A stretch of 26,508 nucleotides of DNA from Leptospirillum sp. (GCA_027346125.1 DAIEST010000238.1:1-26508), one strand, 5' to 3'; counted from the first letter of the stretch, positions 8,361 through 14,942 are shown. Numbers and translations: made by a program. Notes: generated from the letters alone by a model not told the origin.

Positions 8361-10724
8361 TTAATGAGCCCCCGGAATATTGTAGAAATCCGTATCCGGA
8401 ACCTTCTGCTGCGAGACTTCAAGCGGAGGAAGCTGGCCTTTCTTGAAAATCTCCACGACAAAGTCCGGATTGTTCATCGGAATCCTGAGGCCCGTTTTCG
8501 GATCGATCCGGACATCCACCACGTTGTCCGGGATCGAAAACGGCGTATCCGGAAAGATCGGCAAAGCCTGGCGCATGATATCGATCCAGATCGGAAGAGC
8601 GGCCTTGGCGCCAAACTCTCCACGACCCATGGAACGATGGTCGTCCATCCCCACATAAACGCCCAGGGCGAGATTCGGGGAAAACCCGATGAACCACGCA
8701 TCCCTGAAATCGTTTGTCGTGCCGGTCTTTCCCGCCAGAAGCTTCGGAAGAACCAGGGCATCCTTTCCGGTGCCGTCCTTGATCACGCTCTGCAGCATTG
8801 ACGTCAACAGATAACTGTACGCCGTATCATACACATTCTGGGGAGAAGGAACATGTTCGTAGACCGTGGTCTTCTGATAATTCAGGACCCGCGTGAGGGA
8901 ATGGGGAGGATTCCAGACACCCTGATTGGCGATGACGGAGTAGGCACCGGTCAGCTCCAGCGGCCTGACCCCCGAGGAGCCCAGAGCCAGCGACAGGTCG
9001 TGGTTCAGGGGAGTCGTGAGCCCGAGTCTTCTTGCAAGATTGATGACCGGGCCAATCCCGATGCTCCGTACCATCCGGATCGTCGCCAGATTGATCGAGT
9101 CTGCCAGCGCAGTCCGCATGGGGACAGGCCCCAGAAAGTTTCTCTCGTAATCTTTCGGACGCCAGATCCGCTTGTGGACCGAGTCGTAAAAGACAAGAGG
9201 CTCGTCCTCAAGGATCGTTCCCGGAGCATACCCGTGCTCGAGAGCGGCCCCATAATCGATCATCTTGAAAGAGGAGCCGGGCTGCCGGATCGCCTGATAG
9301 GCCCTGTTGAACTTGCTCCTCCGGAAACTGTATCCCCCCACCATCGCAAGAACCCCTCCGGTCTGGGGATTGATCGCCACGACACATCCCTGGATCAGGG
9401 GGACCTGGTCCAGGCTGGCTTCCCAGCCGAACCGCCTGCCTATCCGGTGGAATCCGGTCAGATGGACCATCACGACATCGCCGGGATGCAGAATCATCGC
9501 CGGGGAAAACGGATCGAGAACCTTCACGTCCCGGTCGAAATTCGGACCATCCAGAATCTTTTTGGCCCAGAGCATCCTGTCGAGCGGAATGAACCCCGGA
9601 ACTCCTTCCCAGTCGAACCAGACACCCTCCGCCAGTACCCGGGTGACCACGCCCTCCACACGCCTCCCGAGAACGCCGGCGTTCCGATCCGCCGGCTCCA
9701 GCGGACGGGACTGATGGATTTCCTTCCGGAGATCCGGGATCGAAAGCTTTCTGACGGGCCCGCGAAACCCCTTTCTCCGGTCGATCGTCCGAAGCCCTTT
9801 TCTCAGGGCATGAAGCGCGATTTCCTGAACCCTCGAATCCAGCGTCGTGAAGATCCTGAGCCCTCCCCCGTAGAGCTGGTCGGGGGTCATGATCTTTTCG
9901 AGGCGTTGCCTGACATACTCGAGAAAGTAGGCATTCGGATTGGACGCCCGGGTTCTTCTCCGGAAAACAAGGTTCTGGGCGTAGGCCTTTTTGAGCTCAT
10001 CGTGGTTGATGAACCCCACCGACTCCATCCTCTTCAGGACAATCAGCTGTCGTCTTTTGCTGGCCTGGGGATGGAGATAGGGGGAAAACTCGATGGGAGA
10101 ACGGATCAATCCGGCGATCAATGCCGTTTCAGGGAGGGTCAGTTCGCGGACATCCTTGCCGAAATACTCCCGTGCCGCCGCCTGGACCCCGTAAGCACCC
10201 TCTCCGAAATAGATCTGGTTCAGATAGAGTTCCAGGATCTCATCCTTCGTCAGAACCTGTTCGATCCGGTAGGACAGGATTGCCTCGCGCAGCTTCCGGA
10301 CAAGGTTCTTCTTGTGGTTCAGGAAAATATTCCGAGCAAGCTGCTGGGTGATCGTGCTGGCGCCTTCCCTCAGATACCCGGCAAGGGCATCCGAAATGGC
10401 GGCCCGGATAATGGATCCGTAAGCCAGCGCGCCATGCTGGTAAAACTTGGCGTCCTCGACCGACAGGACAGAATGGAGGATCAGCGGCGGCATTTTATGC
10501 AGGGGAAGATATTCGCGCTTTTCCCGGTAAAAACTGCCGATCACCCGGCCGTTCCGGTCGTACAGGACAGACGTCGTGACGGGAATGAAGGTCTTCAGGA
10601 ACGCCACGGAAGGAACGCCTCGGATAACGCGTTTCAGAAAGAAATAGCCTCCGGTCCCGCCGGCGGCAAGAAGAGCCAGCAGAAAGAAAAGAGTGAACCA
10701 GAGTGTTGTTCGACGGGTTTTCAC
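8361..10724 (-). CDS. mrcA: Penicillin-binding protein 1A (bifunctional transglycosylase/transpeptidase)
   Basis: A 787-residue class A PBP. It has a short basic cytoplasmic start, one membrane helix (~9-30) and a GT51 transglycosylase domain. That domain holds the catalytic Glu90 in SVEDAKFYQHG and the motifs GASTITQQLARN, KLREAILSYRIE and LYLNQIYFGEGAYGVQAAA. A middle OB-like region follows, then the transpeptidase with SxxK (GSSFK), SxN (DSIN) and KTG (AGKTGTTNDFRDAWFIGF). It polymerises and cross-links peptidoglycan at the outer face of the inner membrane. The start is GTG at 10724; an in-frame TAG lies 10 codons upstream and no strong ribosome binding site is visible. It is monocistronic or a leader to the gap operon. 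Confidence 0.95.
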   Translation of the reverse strand: MKTRRTTLWFTLFFLLALLAAGGTGGYFFLKRVIRGVPSVAFLKTFIPVTTSVLYDRNGRVIGSFYREKREYLPLHKMPPLILHSVLSVEDAKFYQHGALAYGSIIRAAISDALAGYLREGASTITQQLARNIFLNHKKNLVRKLREAILSYRIEQVLTKDEILELYLNQIYFGEGAYGVQAAAREYFGKDVRELTLPETALIAGLIRSPIEFSPYLHPQASKRRQLIVLKRMESVGFINHDELKKAYAQNLVFRRRTRASNPNAYFLEYVRQRLEKIMTPDQLYGGGLRIFTTLDSRVQEIALHALRKGLRTIDRRKGFRGPVRKLSIPDLRKEIHQSRPLEPADRNAGVLGRRVEGVVTRVLAEGVWFDWEGVPGFIPLDRMLWAKKILDGPNFDRDVKVLDPFSPAMILHPGDVVMVHLTGFHRIGRRFGWEASLDQVPLIQGCVVAINPQTGGVLAMVGGYSFRRSKFNRAYQAIRQPGSSFKMIDYGAALEHGYAPGTILEDEPLVFYDSVHKRIWRPKDYERNFLGPVPMRTALADSINLATIRMVRSIGIGPVINLARRLGLTTPLNHDLSLALGSSGVRPLELTGAYSVIANQGVWNPPHSLTRVLNYQKTTVYEHVPSPQNVYDTAYSYLLTSMLQSVIKDGTGKDALVLPKLLAGKTGTTNDFRDAWFIGFSPNLALGVYVGMDDHRSMGRGEFGAKAALPIWIDIMRQALPIFPDTPFSIPDNVVDVRIDPKTGLRIPMNNPDFVVEIFKKGQLPPLEVSQQKVPDTDFYNIPGAH

Positions 10725-10748
10725 GAGTGGATGATCCGGGAAGGGTTC

Positions 10749-10777
10749 GTCCTAGAACGTACCTGAAATAGTGTCAA
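10749..10777 (-). promoter_or_regulatory. Predicted promoter of the PBP1A gene
   Basis: On the minus strand a perfect TTGACA (10777-10772) is followed after 17 bp by TAGGAC (10754-10749). The -10 element is weak (3/6), the -35 perfect. The predicted start of transcription lies only about 15-20 nt from the GTG at 10724. The first two bases of the -35 element are the end of the preceding terminator's T-tract. Confidence 0.5.
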
Positions 10778-10821
10778 AAAAAAAGGGCGGAATATCTGTC
10801 CCAAAAAAGACACCCCGCCCT
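10776..10821 (-). terminator. Intrinsic terminator downstream of the 50-residue membrane protein gene
   Basis: On the minus strand AGGGCGG (10821-10815) pairs with CCGCCCT (10790-10784), with an inner TGTC/GACA stem (10812-10809 with 10800-10797). A run of nine T (10784-10776) follows. The T-run exists only for minus-strand transcripts, so it ends transcription coming from 10931-11083. Confidence 0.75.
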
Positions 10822-10930
10822 CTCACATTCAAAGACCCGGCACACGGCACACCAGATCAGACCATTCCATGAACGACTCTTGTCTTTGACAGACGGTCTG
10901 GATCCCGAGCGTAACGAGCCGTCTCCGGAC

Positions 10931-11083
10931 CTACTTCTCGAAGGTCTTGACGATCATCGCGCTCGTTGCGAGAGCAAATCCGACGATCAGAACAAAGATG
11001 ACAAAAAGGGTCGTTCCCCTGCTGAAATCTTCCTTGGGAACAAACGTTCCAAACTTGTAGGCAGCCATCATTCCGTGAACCAT
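10931..11083 (-). CDS. Small (50 aa) single-helix membrane protein, unknown function
   Basis: A short reading frame starting MVHGMMAAYKFGTFVPKEDF and ending KTFEK. It has a polar N-terminal half, one strongly hydrophobic helix (residues ~24-45: TTLFVIFVLIVGFALATSAM) and a short basic tail. The ATG at 11083 is preceded by a strong GGAGGG ribosome binding site nine bases upstream, and the gene is followed by a good intrinsic terminator; together these argue that it is real. A terminator-like hairpin lies just before the ribosome binding site. I do not recognise a family. Small helical subunits of respiratory complexes look similar in general form, but nothing specific supports that here. Confidence 0.75.
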   Translation of the reverse strand: MVHGMMAAYKFGTFVPKEDFSRGTTLFVIFVLIVGFALATSAMIVKTFEK

Positions 11084-11110
11084 CTTCTTCCACCCTCCTG
11101 AAAAACGCCA

Positions 11111-11137
11111 GAAAAACCTGACGGAGAACGTCCGTCA
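11111..11137 (-). terminator. Terminator-like hairpin between pyrE and the 50-residue gene
   Basis: On the minus strand TGACGGA (11137-11131) and TCCGTCA (11125-11119) form a perfect 7-bp stem with a CGTTC loop, followed by GGTTTTTC. It could end pyrE transcription. It also sits only 12 nt ahead of the GGAGGG of the downstream small gene, so any transcript of that gene starting upstream must pass through it. Confidence 0.65.
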
Positions 11138-11256
11138 CTACCTGCCACCGCTACCTGAATGAAGAGAACAATAAGGACTGGACAAGCCAACCGGCCCATC
11201 TTCCCAGATACTCCCATACACGGCACATGAAAATCAAGGGATGAACAAAGCCGGAC

Positions 11257-11895
11257 CTAACGTATTCCACGAACCTCGGCATCGTATTCCACAAACCATT
11301 TCAGGGGGAAAAGGGCATCGAACGGAATACCCGCCCGTTCGAACAGAACGCTTCCCCCTTCTCCGCGATCCACCAGGGAGATCACCTTCAGAACCTGATG
11401 CCCTGCCGCGCGACAGGCTTCGACCGCCTTCATTCCCGAGGCCCCCGTTGTCACGACGTCTTCCACGACCACAATTCGCGAACCCGGCGCCAGATCGCCT
11501 TCGATCGGGCTTTTCGTGCCATGTTCCTTGACCGTCTTGCGCACGACGAAGGAGGGGATCGGACACCGGTAGAGCCCGCTGACCAGAGACACCGAGACAC
11601 CGATCGGATCCGCTCCCAGCGTCAGCCCTCCCACCCCCTCCGGGGAAAGGGGAGAGATCATGTGAAACAGGATGTCTCCGATCAGGAACTGGGCTCTTGG
11701 ATGCCCGAGAGTGGTTTTCTTTCCGTCAAGATAGACGGGGCTTCGTTGTCCCGAGGAGAGCAGGAACGGGTTCTCGGGACGGTAGAGAAAGGACCGCTCG
11801 TAGAGAATGCGAAACAACTCTTCCCGTTCTTCCTGGAGACGTCGGGCCCGCTGTTCGGGCGAAGCAAACTGGCAAGTTATATGCAGGTCGGACAC
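11257..11895 (-). CDS. pyrE: Orotate phosphoribosyltransferase
   Basis: A 212-residue type I phosphoribosyltransferase joining orotate and PRPP to form orotidine 5'-monophosphate in pyrimidine synthesis. The PRPP-binding signature IVVVEDVVTTGASG is at residues 141-154. The core contains FLLSSGQRSPVYLDGKK (substrate-loop region) and the GLTLGADPIG segment. VRKTVKEHGTKSPIEGDL is the flexible catalytic loop with its lysines. The GTG start gives about 20 residues before the usual beginning of the fold (EEREELFRILYE), and the ribosome binding site is weak, so the exact start is uncertain. The gene is monocistronic, with its own promoter and a hairpin downstream. Confidence 0.94.
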   Translation of the reverse strand: MSDLHITCQFASPEQRARRLQEEREELFRILYERSFLYRPENPFLLSSGQRSPVYLDGKKTTLGHPRAQFLIGDILFHMISPLSPEGVGGLTLGADPIGVSVSLVSGLYRCPIPSFVVRKTVKEHGTKSPIEGDLAPGSRIVVVEDVVTTGASGMKAVEACRAAGHQVLKVISLVDRGEGGSVLFERAGIPFDALFPLKWFVEYDAEVRGIR

Positions 11896-11961
11896 GATCC
11901 GGGGATTCTCACCGTATGATTGAGGGACAGGAATTCATTTTTTGACAGAAAACAGCGTTTG

Positions 11962-11991
11962 ATTATCACTGAACCTCCAAGTGGGTGTCAA
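11962..11991 (-). promoter_or_regulatory. Predicted sigma70 promoter of pyrE
   Basis: On the minus strand TTGACA (11991-11986, 6/6) and GATAAT (11967-11962, 5/6) are 18 bp apart. This is the closest match to consensus I found in the window. It predicts a start of transcription near 11955 and a leader of about 60 nt before the GTG of pyrE. Confidence 0.7.
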
Positions 11992-12032
11992 CTCTCAGTC
12001 TCTTCCTTGTCAGAAAGGAGAAGCTCATTCCT

Positions 12033-12052
12033 CCCCGGACTGAAATCCGGGG
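12033..12052 (+). repeat. Perfect 7-bp hairpin resembling an IS200/IS605-type element end
   Basis: CCCCGGA-CTGAAA-TCCGGGG forms a perfect stem with a 6-base loop and no following T-run, so it is not a normal terminator. Short GC-rich hairpins with this sort of purine-rich loop are typical just after the tnpB gene at IS200/IS605-family ends. No transposase or TnpB coding sequence is visible beside it. It would be a relic at most. Confidence 0.3.
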
Positions 12053-12120
12053 TCTCCAATGCGCGCTAAGGATGAATGGCCCGGACTCACCCATCACAAG
12101 CCGACTTTTTGACATGGCCA

Positions 12121-12750
12121 TCAGTCGGATATTGTTGTCTCACTGGATCCGTCTGATTGGACTTCATGCTGCTCCATCGATTCATGAAACATTTCGTGTT
12201 GCGCTCTGTTCTGAGTTCTCAGGCTGTAAGATTTCTGAATCTCAGTAGCCCGGTGGCCAAGCCATTGCAAAGTAACGAGAGAGACCACAACCATCGCCAT
12301 TGATACGCCAAACTCCAGCGTTGCGATCGGATCTTTCCAGCGAACAAAGTGTTGCAGGAATGTTGCCCCCATGATGACAACAATAACACTCAGAACCTTG
12401 CTTTCCAGATCGGTCAGGGATTCTATGCCAAGCGCCACCGCAACGTTTAACGGAGAGATGAACAGGCTGTAAAGGCCAACTCCAACCAGATAAAAAACGA
12501 CAGCCTCAAGCATTGTGCTGACAATATTCAGATTCAAGCTCATGGAAATGCCATGGGAAGAAAACTCCCCGCGCAACACACGTGCCCACGCCGTATACAA
12601 GGCATCCATTGCCTGAATGGCGCCGATTAGAAACAAGGAGAACGCTGTCATCATTACAGCGAGGACCGCAACGAAAACAAGGAACCGCGATCGCCCCAGA
12701 ATAAGGTTCAACGCCTTAAAGACAGGGGAATGTTCATTGCTCTGATTCAT
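12121..12750 (-). CDS. YqhA/UPF0114-family membrane protein
   Basis: A 209-residue membrane protein with about four helices: ~25-47, ~83-108, ~122-143 and ~153-172. The block LVGVGLYSLFISPLNVAVALGIESLTDLESKVLSVIV, followed by MGATFLQHFVRW, matches the conserved core of the UPF0114 (YqhA) family, whose function is unknown. An unusually long polar tail rich in Q, E, S and H follows the last helix. ATG at 12750 is preferred over an in-frame TTG at 12759. No good ribosome binding site is seen. Codon use is visibly more AT-rich than in the neighbours, and the gene stands alone between non-coding stretches, suggesting acquisition by transfer. Confidence 0.8.
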   Translation of the reverse strand: MNQSNEHSPVFKALNLILGRSRFLVFVAVLAVMMTAFSLFLIGAIQAMDALYTAWARVLRGEFSSHGISMSLNLNIVSTMLEAVVFYLVGVGLYSLFISPLNVAVALGIESLTDLESKVLSVIVVIMGATFLQHFVRWKDPIATLEFGVSMAMVVVSLVTLQWLGHRATEIQKSYSLRTQNRAQHEMFHESMEQHEVQSDGSSETTISD

Positions 12751-12772
12751 GGAGACCAACCTGTTCTGAGAT

Positions 12773-12789
12773 GTTCACTATAGTTGAAC
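12773..12789. promoter_or_regulatory. Palindrome overlapping a -10-like element before the YqhA-family gene
   Basis: GTTCACTATAGTTGAAC is a near-perfect inverted repeat whose centre on the minus strand contains TATAGT (12782-12777), a 5/6 match to a -10 element. This lies 23 bp before the ATG at 12750. A palindrome placed on a -10 box is the layout of a repressor operator. No convincing -35 element is seen. Confidence 0.4.
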
Positions 12790-12841
12790 GCGGGGAGGTT
12801 CCAGAAATGGATTCCCGGGAGTCCGGATTCTTCTCCACGCA

Positions 12842-12857
12842 ATGTTTGCACAAACAT
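12842..12857. promoter_or_regulatory. 7+7 bp palindrome, operator-like
   Basis: ATGTTTG-CA-CAAACAT is a perfect inverted repeat with a 2-bp centre, about 90 bp upstream of the YqhA-family gene. It is AT-rich against its surroundings and has the size of a helix-turn-helix dimer site. No regulator gene lies nearby in the window. Confidence 0.35.
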
Positions 12858-13086
12858 AGGGATCCCGTACCCCATCCGGAAAACGGGCCAAGCGCTCGTC
12901 CGTCATTGATCGACGATCGGCGAGCATACGCCCGCCACACCGGCTCTCCTGTTTTTGGAACATGCAAAGTCTGAAATCTGAAGATGAAAAAAGAGGTGAC
13001 GGAAAACGGATCGGCTGGACAGGACAGTTACGCGCCGGACTCGGGATCAAAGACGGAAGAAACACCGTTAAAGCGACGTCGAAAAT
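12858..13086. other. Gene-poor spacer
   Basis: Apart from the palindromes listed, I see no convincing gene between 12790 and 13086. A 49-codon minus-strand frame (12778-12927) starts with ATG but has only a poor ribosome binding site and no recognisable fold. The stretch looks like eroded sequence between the YqhA-family gene and the tRNA-like remnant. Confidence 0.5.
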
Positions 13087-13133
13087 CAGGGACACCGGGA
13101 CTTGAACCCGAAATACTGATCCACTACCATCAG
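13087..13133 (-). other. tRNA-like 3' remnant (T arm plus acceptor strand)
   Basis: On the minus strand TCGGG-TTCAAGT-CCCGG (13111-13095) forms a 5-bp T stem with a canonical 7-base T loop. It is followed by an acceptor-like TGTCCCT and a G in the discriminator position. Just before it CTGAT and ATCAG form a 5-bp stem with an 8-base loop. No matching AGGGACA 5' strand, D arm or normal 7-base anticodon loop is found and no CCA is encoded, so this is not a functional tRNA. Such 3' fragments are commonly left as attachment-site duplicates by integrating elements. That origin is an inference. Confidence 0.45.
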
Positions 13134-13353
13134 AAATATGGATTTTTCAGCCTCGTACCACCAGTCTATCCCACCCTATACCGGGATGCAAACAGTGGCA
13201 GGATAGTGACACGTTATCCGGACACTTCCAATTCCTCTTCGAGTTCCCCGGCCAGAGCGGGGACAAAAGCAGCCGGGAGACTCTGTCGAGGCCCTTTCCA
13301 GCATGCGAGCCCACAAGACTCTGTCGAAACTTCTGGGTTCCGGGCAACCTTCG

Positions 13354-14229
13354 ATGCAGTTTAAAATCGCCCACCGCATGGAGTTCGGATTCTCCGCTCC
13401 CGTCTTTTTTGAACCCATGACAGTACGTCTCCATCCGAGGTCCGATGCCGCCCAGACCACCCGGATCCATCGCCTCGAGGTTACGCCTCCTCCGATCCGG
13501 ACCACCCGGATCCTGGGGCTTGATGGAAACGTCGAGGAAATCCTCTGGTTTTCCGGACTTCATCGGAATCTGACCCTGATCGCTTCATCCGAGGTCCAGA
13601 CGCTTCGAAAAAACCCGTTCGACTTTCTGCTCACGGATTCCCGGGCCCACACATTGCCCCTTGCCTACAGTTCTTCCCTCTCCTCTCTTCTTTCGCCATA
13701 CCTCGACCCATCGCCCGGAATGGCCGACGACGATATCTTTCGGGATTTCGTGAACGAGGTCCGAAAAGCGTCCGGAAACGAAATCCTTCCTTTTCTGACC
13801 TTTCTGATCCGGCACATTCGGGAATCGTTCGGCTACACCGTCCGGGAAGCGGGAGAACCCCACTCTCCCGACAGAACCCTGAGGGAGGGGAAAGGTTCCT
13901 GCAGGGACTTTGCCCTTCTCGCCATTGCGGCCTGCAGGGCCTGCCACATCGCGGCACGCTTCACCAGCGGATACCATGCCCCGGGAACGCATGAAGAGCC
14001 GGACCTTCATGCGTGGATCGAGGTCTATCTTCCCGGAGCCGGCTGGCGGGGATGCGACCCAAGCGAAGGGCTGATGGCCGCGGACCATCACATCGCCCTC
14101 GTGTCTTCGGCCCTTCCTTCCATGACCCTTCCCACAGAGGGACATTTTCGGGGCGACGGACGATCCGGCCTTGAGACCCGGATCACCGTCGAACGATCGG
14201 AAGATCCGGTACCTGATCAGAAATGTTAA
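13354..14229 (+). CDS. Transglutaminase-like protein with bacterial N-terminal domain
   Basis: A 291-residue protein with two parts: an N-terminal beta domain (about 1-90) beginning MQFKIAHRMEFGFSAPV, the usual start of the family, and a transglutaminase-like papain-fold domain. The catalytic triad is readable as Cys183 in GKGSCRDFALLAI, His219 in DLHAWIEVYLPGAGW and Asp235 in GCDPSEG. Members act as proteases or amidases more often than as true cross-linking enzymes; the substrate is unknown. ATG at 13303 would add 17 residues and has a slightly better upstream GAGG; I prefer 13354 on domain grounds. There is no signal peptide, so it is probably cytoplasmic. It stands alone on the plus strand. 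Confidence 0.85.
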   Translation: MQFKIAHRMEFGFSAPVFFEPMTVRLHPRSDAAQTTRIHRLEVTPPPIRTTRILGLDGNVEEILWFSGLHRNLTLIASSEVQTLRKNPFDFLLTDSRAHTLPLAYSSSLSSLLSPYLDPSPGMADDDIFRDFVNEVRKASGNEILPFLTFLIRHIRESFGYTVREAGEPHSPDRTLREGKGSCRDFALLAIAACRACHIAARFTSGYHAPGTHEEPDLHAWIEVYLPGAGWRGCDPSEGLMAADHHIALVSSALPSMTLPTEGHFRGDGRSGLETRITVERSEDPVPDQKC

Positions 14230-14586
14230 CGGTCCACGATACATGAATCCAGCGATCGCGGATCCAGCGCAATATGTCGGGAACAGAAGCCCAAAAACGC
14301 CACACCCCCATCCGACGCCCCGAAAATACAGTCCGCTTTCATCTTCCGGATCGACCGGCCTTCGAACATCCTGAACCGACAAAAAGGATCTCTCCCCCAA
14401 GAAGATCGACAATACTCATTGCACGGGAGATGGGGAGACATGAACTGGCTCCGGCACTCTGATTCTTGCGCGGAGAGCCTGCATCCTGAATCGGACGAGC
14501 GGAAACACGGGAGAGGTGATTCGGGGAACGATCGGGAAAGGGACGGCCGGATCCCTTGCGTCAAAAAAGCCGGACAGGGGAAAGCA
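14230..14586. other. Spacer without a recognisable gene
   Basis: Between the transglutaminase-like gene and tRNA-Leu I find only short frames in several phases with no shared codon pattern. A minus-strand ATG at about 14418 opens a 26-codon frame that then stops. No clear terminator hairpin with a T-run is seen for either neighbour, apart from a TTTTTT tract shortly after the tRNA 3' end. Confidence 0.5.
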
Positions 14587-14670
14587 TGGTGCCGAAGGCG
14601 GGACTTGAACCCGCACGGGTTTCCCCACACGCCCCTCAAACGTGCGTGTCTACCATTCCACCACTTCGGC
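14587..14670 (-). tRNA. tRNA-Leu (anticodon GAG)
   Basis: A complete class II tRNA of 84 nt. The acceptor stem is GCCGAAG/CTTCGGC with discriminator A and an encoded CCA. The anticodon stem is CACGT/GCGTG around the loop TTGAGGG, giving anticodon GAG. The variable arm is long (TGGGGAAACCC), as expected for leucine. The T arm is GCGGG-TTCAAGT-CCCGC. A good promoter lies about 35-65 bp upstream. It would read CUC and CUU codons. Confidence 0.95.
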
Positions 14671-14703
14671 ACGACGAAAAAAGGCAAAGAGGGTAGGGGT
14701 GAG

Positions 14704-14733
14704 ATTCTAGCAGAGAAAGAAGCCGTTTGCCAA
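14704..14733 (-). promoter_or_regulatory. Predicted promoter of tRNA-Leu
   Basis: On the minus strand TTGGCA (14733-14728) and TAGAAT (14709-14704) are 18 bp apart, each matching 5/6 consensus positions. Transcription would start near 14697, about 27 nt before the mature 5' end at 14670. The -35 element lies in the loop of the hairpin at 14720-14744. Confidence 0.65.
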
Positions 14734-14744
14734 ATACACGGCTT
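14720..14744 (-). terminator. Hairpin after the BamD/Met8-like/small-protein operon
   Basis: On the minus strand AAGCCGT (14744-14738) and ACGGCTT (14726-14720) pair around an 11-base loop, followed by the T-containing CTTTCTC. It lies just downstream of the stop at 14751 and so is likely the end of that operon. The T-tract is imperfect, so strength is uncertain. Confidence 0.45.
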
Positions 14745-14750
14745 TGCAGG

Positions 14751-14942
14751 CTACCCTTCCCCTTTTCCGGACGCCCTTCCGGACAGGGACAGGAGAAAAT
14801 ATCCCAGGTAAAACGTGCAGACCCCGAGGACGAACAGTTTCAGGAGAAACATCATTGTCATGTTCTTGAAAAAAAACAGGACCACATCGGCAAAAGTCAG
14901 ACCCAGGCCCAGGACCTGAATCGAACGGGCAATCAGATACAT
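14751..14942 (-). CDS. Small (63 aa) membrane protein, unknown function
   Basis: A 63-residue protein with two predicted membrane helices (about 5-25 and 30-53), a first helix starting MYLIARSIQVLGLGL and a polar glycine/serine/lysine tail. The ATG at 14942 lies 10 bp inside the end of the upstream siroheme-type gene, with GAGAGGAA about nine bases before it. It is therefore probably translated by coupling. The family is not recognised. Position after a tetrapyrrole gene is suggestive, but too weak to assign a role. Confidence 0.65.
   Translation of the reverse strand: MYLIARSIQVLGLGLTFADVVLFFFKNMTMMFLLKLFVLGVCTFYLGYFLLSLSGRASGKGEG

Noticed and set aside
8853..10766. Long plus-strand open frame opposite PBP1A
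   Set aside because: Antisense shadow: PBP1A on the minus strand has all catalytic motifs, while this frame shows no domain and no ribosome binding site.
11896..11955. Nine-codon leader-peptide-like frame (ATG in the pyrE leader)
   Set aside because: No ribosome binding site and no run of control codons or pyrimidine-sensing hairpin next to it, so attenuation is not supported.
12778..12927. Minus-strand 49-codon frame starting MLADRRSMTDERL
   Set aside because: Reads somewhat like protein but has a poor ribosome binding site and no known family, and its stop lies inside the promoter-like palindrome. Kept only as an uncertain spacer feature.
13216..13303. Minus-strand frame ending in an acidic GELEEELEVSG-type tail, possibly the end of a decayed gene
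   Set aside because: Too short, without start or domain. It may be a relic of the putative island, but the sequence alone does not show that.
12984..13364. Plus-strand frame of 126 codons running through the tRNA-like remnant
   Set aside because: It contains the GTPGLEP string that is the usual false translation of a tRNA T arm read on the opposite strand. There is no domain and it overlaps the transglutaminase-like gene start.
13585..14412. Minus-strand frame of 275 codons from a TTG opposite the transglutaminase-like gene
   Set aside because: Overlaps a gene with an intact catalytic triad and has only a TTG start. The hydrophobic patch near 14300 is not supported by codon pattern or a ribosome binding site.
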